Below, in pieces: positions 57,220 through 64,000 of a stretch of DNA of 64,000 nt. Position numbers and translations under genes: made by a program. Within the stretch, counting starts at the first letter, position 1. Every line of letters starts with the position of its first letter. This DNA comes from Calonectria ilicicola (Eukaryota; Ascomycota; Sordariomycetes; Hypocreales; Nectriaceae). The notes beneath the pieces were generated by a model. It saw only the letters and a program-made list of their open reading frames with translations. It searched no databases and was not told the origin of the DNA. The stretch lies in assembly GCA_020809705.1 (NCBI GenBank), contig CP085826.1, positions 5,208,001 to 5,272,000 of the forward strand, written 5' to 3'.

Positions 57220-57291
57220 GGTTTCATGGTCTAACGGTTATGACTGCGGATTCTGATTCCGCCAGCGAGGGTTCGACTCCCTCTGAGACCT
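57220..57291 (+). tRNA. tRNA-Gln(CUG)
   Basis: 72-nt cloverleaf without an intron. The acceptor stem GGTTTCA (57220-57226) pairs with TGAGACC (57284-57290), with one G-U pair and discriminator T at 57291. D arm GTC/GAC. The anticodon stem GCGGA/TCCGC closes the 7-nt loop TTCTGAT, giving anticodon CTG at positions 34-36, which reads CAG (Gln). The T arm contains GGTTCGACTCC (B box) and the A box is TGGTCTAACGG. A T-run (57296-57300) serves as RNA polymerase III terminator. Confidence 0.96.
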
Positions 57292-57921
57292 TCTCTTTTT
57301 GCCTTTTCTCATAATTTTCTGGTCTTTTTTTTTGTCACATTATTGACACAGCTCGATGTTTTTGTCAAGTAAAAAACGATTCACGAAGGAATAAATCTTG
57401 CCCGAAATGATTGCGCGCATGGCTTAAGTGCAACTCACTGTGTTGCCCCACGACCGATTTCTATTCACCTCCAACTAAACACCAGGCCTACGCTATGAAC
57501 AGCTTTGCCCCTTCCTTGTGAGATGCCCAACAAAGTGAGCCAGCAAGATGGAGTTTTTTTTTAACGACAGACCAGTCAAAGACCTGATGTCTGCGTAGCT
57601 TGAACAGTAGTGATTATATAATTGACCCGGTCGCTAAGGCGTCGAGGTGGACCCCATTCCCGCTCAACAAAGTACTGCCTAGCTAGGCCGTTATGCTAAT
57701 CTAACATGATTCCCTCTCCCGCGCCACTGAGCTGAAAAAGCGGAACAATTATCTAACCGGCCGCGTTATTGTTGGGAGATCAAGAGGGCATCTGAGACTC
57801 TGGCTTGGCTAAATGAATAAGTAAATAAATAAATAAATACCCGTCTGCTATCTCTCTCTGTGTTTGATGGCAATCGCAGGATTTAATCATAATAGACAAA
57901 CCCCCCACTTATTCATCCATC
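57292..57921. other. gene-free region before the MAPEG gene
   Basis: 630 bp containing the pol III terminator of the tRNA, mixed sequence, and a (TAAA)n microsatellite at 57811-57839. The last 80 bp is the MAPEG leader. No other gene is seen. Confidence 0.5.
57811..57839. repeat. (TAAA)n microsatellite
   Basis: About five tandem TAAA units with an imperfect start, 83 bp upstream of the MAPEG start codon. Likely length-variable. Confidence 0.8.
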
Positions 57922-58521
57922 ATGGACTCCTTTCTTGGTCTCGATCTTACCCGCAACTACTCATTTTACACGGTATGTTCGCCGAAAACTCATCGTGTCT
58001 AAATTATATACTTATCAATTCGCCAACGCCAGGTTCCTGCTGCTTTTTTCGTCGCAGCTGTCCCGCATATCTACGGTGTGAGATTATCACGCCCTTACTA
58101 CGACAACACCTACCCTCGTAACCATGCTCAGATAGTAGCCAACTGTGAAGCTCTAGACAAAGAGGTCCGAAATTCTCTCTCTATTTTTAACTATCCTCCA
58201 TTTTCTTTTTTCTTTATTGACCATTTCAAATAGACAAAGCAGCTAGTGTTCCGTGCCCAATCCGCCACGAACAATGGGTTCGAGACGCTGGGCTTCTACG
58301 CCGCTGGTGTTGTTGCCGCCAACATCACGGGCGTCCCAGTTGGGTCCCTGAATGCTCTGACGCTGAGCTATGTGGCATCCCGGGTCTTCTACAATATTGC
58401 ATACATCTGGATTGGAACGAACCGCAAACGAGCAAGCCTGCGTAGTCTGATCTGGGTGGCAGGTATCTCAATCATCACGACACTGTGGATCAAGGCTGGA
58501 AACAGAGCTATAGCTCTGTAA
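57922..58521 (+). CDS. MAPEG-family membrane protein
   Basis: 156 aa from exons 57922-57972, 58033-58164 and 58234-58521. The family covers microsomal glutathione S-transferases and related eicosanoid enzymes; fungal members of this short type are mostly uncharacterised. About four hydrophobic helices are visible: the first around residues 15-35, then FETLGFYAAGVVAANITG, TLSYVASRVFYNIAYIWIG and LIWVAGISIITTLWI. The family hallmark RAQSATNNGFETLGFYA (RAxxxxxNxxE-like) is present. The junction DKE|TKQLVFRAQ uses a weak donor (GTCCGA) but gives the expected spacing between PR(N) and the RAQ motif. Enzyme activity cannot be assigned from sequence alone. Confidence 0.88.
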
Positions 58522-59075
58522 ACGGTATCAAATTTGGGGGTAAGATGAACGGTGGTGTGTATAGATAGAAGATTAATCAACTGAACAAGTTAATATTGAG
58601 CTCTTTTTTTTCAATACCTTTACTCAAACTCACACCGGATTACGCGTCGGGTGTGAACCAAAAATTGTATACAGCCTATTCGGGTTTGCGTGAAACATTT
58701 CCTTCACCGCTCGTGTATGACATTGTTCCCCAAAACAATCACTCCAGTAAATCGCAAGAAAGGTTTAGACAACTGCCGAGTCCTCGCCAATAATGCCTGA
58801 AATGAGACACCTCCCTTCTCTCTCTAGTATGTGGAATCACCATAACGAGGATCCAGTTCAACACGGCATATTTTCCAATGCCAAGATGGGATATATTGTC
58901 CCTCACATGAAATCCATGCACTTATCATTCTTGGCGGCTCCAGTCAAACAGACGGGTAATATAGGAAACTTATATAATTAACCATAAGCCTATTCGTTTT
59001 CCATTGCAGAGCAATCGATTCATTTTTTACTTCTTAGAAATTTCACTCAGTCCCATTTTGAGAGTATCTGCCGTC
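58522..59075. other. gene-free region
   Basis: About 550 bp holding the MAPEG 3' end and the upstream region of the small secreted protein. A 65-codon frame at 58596 and a 62-codon frame at 58793 have no protein-like features. Confidence 0.45.
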
Positions 59076-59363
59076 ATGCCATCTCTCCACCTCCTCTTCG
59101 CCATCATGATGTGCATGAAGCCCGCAAGTAGCAAGCCCACCATCTCAGTACCATCTATTACAACCATCATTCCCTCTACGACCAAGATTGTCTCGACACA
59201 CACCATCCATTGTGATTATAAATACTGCGATGGAAGTACATCATGGTGCTTTTATTTTGTCCCTTTTACAACTTTTGATGTCAGCAAGGGTCCGCTCCCA
59301 GGGGAGACGAGGTCACCACTTGGGCCGTGTGGGGTGACGGCTACAAGGGCCGGTTCGATATAG
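59076..59363 (+). CDS. small secreted cysteine-containing protein (candidate)
   Basis: 95 aa. The start has a hydrophobic segment (MPSLHLLFAIMMCMKPASS) that reads as a signal peptide. The mature part has a Thr/Ile/Ser-rich stretch, then a compact block with HCDYKYCDGSTSWCFYF, FTTFDVSKGPLPGETRSPLG and PC. This Cys-aromatic plus GPxPGET layout recurs, from memory, in short secreted proteins of Sordariomycetes; function is unknown. An in-frame ATG at 59004 would add 24 residues and spoil the signal peptide, so 59076 is preferred. A missed C-terminal intron is possible. Confidence 0.5.
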   Translation: MPSLHLLFAIMMCMKPASSKPTISVPSITTIIPSTTKIVSTHTIHCDYKYCDGSTSWCFYFVPFTTFDVSKGPLPGETRSPLGPCGVTATRAGSI

Positions 59364-59848
59364 AGGTGGTTCTTATGGGTATTCTAAGGTTCTCCAGCAT
59401 TCTATTTTCAAGATTGCATCTCGGCGCGCGCCAGTTGGAGCCCATCTATGAAGAAAGCGAGTGTCGAAGCAGAGTCAACACAACTAGACAAAAGATGGCA
59501 GAAGTTTCATTCATTGAATGCTCTAATCAAAGTTGTCAGATTATGTGTAAGATCGACATGTTAGTGTGGCTGGGCGTAGTCCATCTTGCTTGTCATGGAA
59601 AACTGTGCCATCAATCGAGAGGCAAGCTCTCTGCAAGGTTTACATGTGATAGCAAATTTGTAATTCGTTTAATAGCGCTCTAACGTAATGCAAAATAAGT
59701 TACCTATGCTCCGATTCTTAAATGTCCATATACCCTTGGAGGTATGAGCGTTGTCCAAATACATTCTCCATGATCATGGACAAGCCTACACCCACCAACA
59801 GAGGGGCTCTGAAATGCATTCCCAGTCCTGTAGAAAAAAACTCGCATA
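59364..59848. other. gene-free region
   Basis: About 485 bp between the small secreted protein and the sugar transporter, which is transcribed toward it. It should contain both 3' ends. No other feature is visible. Confidence 0.45.
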
Positions 59849-61825
59849 CTAGTACATCTCGGCGCCGCTGAAACTCTTGTTCCGTGTTAAGGTTGCTCGG
59901 CTCTGAGTCACCCTGGGCAATTGCTCAAAGCTAGACTTGCGGCTTCGAGAAGACTTGGGTCGAGTAGCGTCGCCAACCACTTCGCCCTGCTCCGCAACAA
60001 TCATAGCATCAGCCGGCATAGAAGGGTCATCCCGGATTTTTGCGACAAAGAAAGACGATATGAATACGCATGCGCCACCAAGAGCAAGCACTATCGAGAT
60101 GCTGTGGTCGCCAGGTGTGCCACGAGGCTTCTGCCAAATCTTGAAAATAATGCTGGAGCCCACAGTCGCAATAATTTGAGGAGCCGCGATGGCCATGTTG
60201 TGAATTCCGAGGATTACACCAGCCTGGTCAATTTCATCCTCCTCGTTCGCTCCGAGCTGACCCCCTTGAGCCGACGAAGTGGCAGTCCCAGAGCTCGAAC
60301 TATTTTCGAGTCTTCGAAGCTTCCGAGCGCGAATCGCAGCATCACGCCTACTAATCTCAGCGCTAATGATGGCATACGGCGCCCACAGAGTCATGGCCCA
60401 TGTGATACCGGCCAGGCCGATGAGAGCAGTAGCAGCCTCAACGGATCGCACAATGACAGTGCAGAACATGGATATACCAAAAAGAACAAGGGAGCCAAAC
60501 CATGCTCTCTTGAGTGTGAATCCAGGTATCCTCAGATAGTCCAACCAATGCTTCGTCTCGCTTTCAGATTCCATCGTGCAGTCCGTCTCTCCCGATACGG
60601 AAGCCGTAATGGGCTGTGAGTCGTAGGTCGGTGCGATGAAGAATGGAAGAAAGACATTGGTACATAAGCTCACAATCGAATTAACGAGAAGGGCAAAGGT
60701 ACCGATGCGCGTTGCCTTTTCATAGAGTTTATCCAGTTCCGCGGGTGTCATGTGGGGGTTTTCCTGGAGATACGGTTCGACGTAGATTTCTCCAATGTAC
60801 GAAGACGTATAGAAAAGCAATGGGAAGAAGCCAATCCAAGCAAAGAACTGAACTTGGCACACTCGTTTGATCTGGGGCGGAAGTCGCTCAATGGACTTGA
60901 AGATTGTGAAAAAGAAGGCCAAAACATTAGGTCTCTCCTTTGGAGCAGGTCCATCCAGTCGGGGGTCTCTCTCGGGGATAGTAGTGCTCAAGAAAATGGC
61001 CAAGGTGAGGAGTACACTAGCAATGGCACAAAGGATTTGAAATTGGGTCCTTCCAAGAAACCAAAGATGCTCAGTCAGATTGGCATATCCAGCAATATAT
61101 CCGACAATGTTTCCAAAGCCCGTCATGCGACTAGCCATAGCATTCGCAGCTTCTTGTTGGTGGGCCGGCGCGCAGTCAACGATGAAAGCACGAATCGATG
61201 CCTGAACAGTGTTGATGGCAAAATCCAAAACATAAACACCAATAACAGCGACGACAATGGTAGTGACCTTGACGAGTTGGGATCCAGGGTCCGCGCCGAA
61301 TATCCCAAAAAGAACTGCAATAATTTCTTTCGCCCAGGCCAGGAAGAGGAGAGAAAGTATAGTAGCAATAGAGCCACCTACCATGAATGGCTTCCGCTTA
61401 CCCCAGGGAAGACGGCAGTTGTCGCTAAGCATACCGACATACGGCTGCACCAGAGTGCCTGTGAGGGGACCAGCAATCCACACCAAGGCCATCAGAGCTT
61501 TGCTCAGGCCAAGCGACAGTAAATAAGGTGAGCCATTGGACAGCTCGACAGACCATGCGACCTGGAGACCACCAATGCTGATGGTCAACAGCATGAGGTA
61601 CCAAACGCCCTTGGTGGTCTGGCTATCGTCTACATCGTCTCGTCTAGTAGCTCCGTCGAGGAGACCATTCTGCTCATCGCTGTTGCTGCTGAGCAGCGGA
61701 GATCGTTCATTAAAATCGCCTTGGGGCTGATCGACGCGAAGGTTGGAGACGCCACTGTCGTCGCCTTGGTGAGCAGTGGTGAACGCTCCCTTATTTGCGC
61801 CCGCAGCGGGGTCGGGGGACGACAT
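59849..61825 (-). CDS. SUT/GPH-type sugar-proton symporter
   Basis: Intronless, 658 aa, about 12 membrane helices. The family signature after helix 4 is LPWGKRKPFMVGG, and helix 1 begins GVWYLMLLTISIGGLQVAWSV, as in plant sucrose transporters and fission yeast Sut1, which carries alpha-glucosides. Distinctive features are an N-terminal hydrophilic region of about 75 residues, a central loop (about 345-450) and a second long cytosolic loop with a Ser/Arg run between helices 10 and 11. The C-terminal tail is basic and Ser-rich (RPKSSRSRKSSFEQLP), suggesting phosphorylation control. ATG at 61825 is preferred; an upstream in-frame ATG at 61966 would add 47 non-conserved residues. Confidence 0.92.
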   Translation of the reverse strand: MSSPDPAAGANKGAFTTAHQGDDSGVSNLRVDQPQGDFNERSPLLSSNSDEQNGLLDGATRRDDVDDSQTTKGVWYLMLLTISIGGLQVAWSVELSNGSPYLLSLGLSKALMALVWIAGPLTGTLVQPYVGMLSDNCRLPWGKRKPFMVGGSIATILSLLFLAWAKEIIAVLFGIFGADPGSQLVKVTTIVVAVIGVYVLDFAINTVQASIRAFIVDCAPAHQQEAANAMASRMTGFGNIVGYIAGYANLTEHLWFLGRTQFQILCAIASVLLTLAIFLSTTIPERDPRLDGPAPKERPNVLAFFFTIFKSIERLPPQIKRVCQVQFFAWIGFFPLLFYTSSYIGEIYVEPYLQENPHMTPAELDKLYEKATRIGTFALLVNSIVSLCTNVFLPFFIAPTYDSQPITASVSGETDCTMESESETKHWLDYLRIPGFTLKRAWFGSLVLFGISMFCTVIVRSVEAATALIGLAGITWAMTLWAPYAIISAEISRRDAAIRARKLRRLENSSSSGTATSSAQGGQLGANEEDEIDQAGVILGIHNMAIAAPQIIATVGSSIIFKIWQKPRGTPGDHSISIVLALGGACVFISSFFVAKIRDDPSMPADAMIVAEQGEVVGDATRPKSSRSRKSSFEQLPRVTQSRATLTRNKSFSGAEMY

Positions 61826-63177
61826 GATCGATGCGAATACTGTATTCGCCAGCGTTGGATGAATCGCCAGGCTTGCGGGTTGACAGGAATGTGCTGAAAC
61901 TCGAGCACCCTGCGACGAGGTTGGCGTCGGGATTCGGCGGAGATGGCCCCGTGCCGAATGACACAAGGCTAGGCAGGTAGCTAATTGGAGCGAGGCTCGT
62001 GCCGCTGCTCTGTGCGGAGGTCTGAGAGCTTGCTAGGAGGAGCTCATGCTGAGAGTACAAATAAGTGCCCAAGCTCGTAGACGCATCAAATAGTAGAAGG
62101 CATCGTCATGATGGGGAATTTAACTCTTGTCAAGTCAGTCATCAATCATGTGGCTCTGTTAAGTGAACGTCACGAGCCTTTGCGCAGGTGGAATACTTCC
62201 GTGTCTCCCCTGGTCATGGGTGGTCATGACAGCCAATGGTTGCGTCACTGCAGCCAACCGTGTCGTGCCGTGTGGGATCAGCACCATACCTGGTTGATGT
62301 CGCTTTGGGGGGCCTCGGGAGGGTTGCCTGAGCAGGGTTGGCAAATTGATGATGGCACGTTCCTCTGTAATCGATGAAGCTACGCCAGGGCTGAGTGATC
62401 TGGGTGTCTTTAGATATGATTATCCATGTAAAGTCATGAGATGAGCTTGCTTAGCAAGGGCTCTGAGGAACCGGGAGAGACCTCTCAGTCCGACCTGGAG
62501 CCGCCTTCGCTACAGTGTAGCCAATGATCAAGCACAGGCCCATGCCTAGGCCTTCTCCGCCCCCGCCCCCCCTTGACGCCGGATCTTTTACAAAGCCCTT
62601 GTTCATCCTGCAATGGTACCTACCCTGGACACAGCCATGAGAGAAATTTGTGTTCGTCTTTCCAAACCTGGCTGGCGAAATACAATCATTTGTTAGACTA
62701 TCAGGCCCAAAAAAAGAAATGACACTTTCTTTCCCTGAAATTTTGATTAATTACAGCATAAATCACTTTCATTACCTGACATCATTTTCTGACTGTAGTG
62801 GCTCCAGTTGCATGCAAGCAGACGATCTTAGGCATCATTTACGTGGCGGTGACCAGGATGCTCAAACTTGTTCAGGCTCACAACTTCACCGATAAGGCAA
62901 ATGCAAGGTGGATTATCTGTTCATCATAGAAGCGGGCCGCAGCCCTAATGCACCTGCGTCAGGAACAGAAGCTAGACACGTCAACACGAGCCCATCAAGT
63001 CGGCAACACGTCTTCTATTCGAGTTCCAATTGTTTCACAACGAAGCTTCCAGCCACGCTGTGGCGTTAGGCCAGTGAGCAGCTGCAGCCTAACCCAATCC
63101 CTTTCTCTCATTTAAACAAGACAAACCGCGACGAACTGGAATCTGTACACTGGAATCCGTACAAACAAACATAAACC
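61826..63177. other. gene-free region between divergent genes
   Basis: About 1.35 kb of shared upstream DNA of the sugar transporter (minus) and the membrane protein (plus). A C-run lies at about 62555-62573. AT-rich DNA from 62640 to 62780. No coding frame or RNA gene is supported. Confidence 0.45.
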
Positions 63178-64000
63178 ATGGATCCAGTGCAGCTGGGATC
63201 CGAAACAAGGTGTGTACCCAGATTCTTATCCCTTGACCACGTTCCAGATTCTGAACACTTCCCTTCTAGGTATGGCCCAACGGCTGCCGCCGCTAGCCAC
63301 ATTCTGTTGGCGGTATACTTGATGTTCGAGGCTGGTTGCAGTCTTCACCAGGCGTATCAAGGCCTCGGGCCGTCCCAAGATACTCGAGGTCGAGTTTCTC
63401 GGCGGAATGCGCTGCTACTCACATTTTCGGGTCTGGCTCTGATGAGCCTGTTTCGGGCGGTGTACGGTATGGTGGACTACAGCATTCTGTCTTACAGAGT
63501 ATGGGCGAGCGGTCAGAGAGTGGATTTGCCTACTCAGTAGGTTTCCCAATATTGATGTGACGAAAACCCATCTCCAGTGAACTGATCGGTCGCAGGTTTA
63601 TTGGGAAAGAGGCCATAGCGGGTGGGCGTACGAACACAGCCCAGGTGTTTCAATGGCTGAGCGACACACCAATCTATTTGGATGCGATTGAGATCATGGT
63701 AGAGAAAGCTCGGCGCTTTTGGTGGGGCCAACAGGTTGAACTCGGGTTGATATCATGGAGCATGCTCCTGGCTACTGAAGGACGACGACGCAATATTCCA
63801 TACCTTTGGTGCTATCAATTACTCGGGCAGCTTGTGTCCCTTGCATTTGCACAAAATCTCTTTTTTGTGGCCATGCTTTTGACACCAGTACCCCTGCCCA
63901 CACGGCACAATTGCTCCCTGCCTCCAACACTGTAAGCGATGAGACTATCGCCCACACAAACTAGTGCTAATGTCTTACAGAAACCGTTTGAGAAACAAGG
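63178..64000 (+). CDS. polytopic membrane protein, 3' end outside the window
   Basis: Partial gene. Segments: 63178-63536, then 63596-63931 (the acceptor could instead be 63577), then 63981 to the edge. Visible helices include SHILLAVYLMFEAG, ALLLTFSGLALMSLFRAVY, WWGQQVELGLISWSMLLA and LVSLAFAQNLFFVAMLLT. The runs EKARRFWWGQQ, ATEGRRRNIPYLWCY and QNLFFVAMLLTPVPLP look conserved, as in uncharacterised fungal integral membrane proteins; I cannot name a family. The stretch 63210-63269 (60 bp, GTGTGT to CTAG, no stop) may be an intron in frame with its neighbours, so the N-terminus is uncertain. No function can be given. Confidence 0.7.

Noticed and set aside
1..64000. Search for transposons, viral insertions, CRISPR arrays and PKS/NRPS genes
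   Set aside because: No long repeats, transposase, reverse transcriptase, capsid or polymerase motifs, spacer arrays or carrier-protein motifs were seen on either strand.

Overview
This window is chromosomal DNA from a filamentous ascomycete (Pezizomycotina, most likely a Sordariomycete, perhaps Hypocreales; the order is inference from gene content and protein style). Many genes are split by short introns (about 45-75 bp) with GTRNGT donors, CTAAC-like branch points and YAG acceptors. Intergenic gaps are kilobase-sized. Typical fungal families are present: Zn2Cys6 regulator, DHA1-type MFS, tricalbin, GT34 mannosyltransferase and GH16 glucanase. I saw no transposon, rRNA, CRISPR or viral element. 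I rebuilt exon structures by eye by matching reading frames across GT-AG junctions, so single junctions may be off where noted.

Layout. 0.4-2.5 kb: histidyl-tRNA synthetase (minus) with an in-frame upstream extension that looks like a mitochondrial leader. 4.8-9.3 kb: a full-size ABCB multidrug transporter (plus, 11 exons), convergent with an alpha/beta hydrolase (9.5-10.8 kb, minus). 12.4-15.8 kb: a regulator with two C2H2 fingers and a Zn2Cys6 cluster (minus), divergent from an MFS transporter (18.2-20.0 kb, plus). Then come an SDR oxidoreductase (20.1-21.0 kb, minus), a flavin monooxygenase fused to an acetoacetate-decarboxylase-like domain (22.4-24.8 kb, plus) and a cupin (25.8-26.4 kb, plus). 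27.4-29.4 kb: a FYVE plus RING ubiquitin-ligase-like protein. 33.2-37.9 kb: tricalbin. 38.8-39.7 kb: proteasome beta5. 40.1-41.5 kb: mitochondrial t6A enzyme Qri7 (minus). 41.9-45.0 kb: a large single-pass membrane glycoprotein (minus). 49.7-51.2 kb: a Mnn10/Mnn11-type mannosyltransferase. 55.5-56.7 kb: a secreted GH16 enzyme. 57.2 kb: tRNA-Gln(CUG). 57.9-58.5 kb: a MAPEG-family protein. 59.1-59.4 kb: a small secreted cysteine-containing protein. 59.8-61.8 kb: a SUT/GPH-type sugar transporter (minus). 63.2 kb to the edge: a polytopic membrane protein cut by the window.

How the genes may work together. The 12.4-26.4 kb block (regulator, MFS, SDR, monooxygenase/decarboxylase, cupin, perhaps with the hydrolase and ABC pump on its left) looks like a compact metabolic cluster. 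It has two head-to-head promoters, and the SDR/monooxygenase promoter carries three copies of the octamer ACCGGCGC, one of them inverted. No PKS, NRPS or terpene synthase is present, so catabolism or detoxification of an aromatic or keto-acid compound is at least as likely as biosynthesis. The rest is housekeeping and cell-surface biology: translation, ER-plasma membrane contacts, proteasome, protein mannosylation and wall glucan remodelling.
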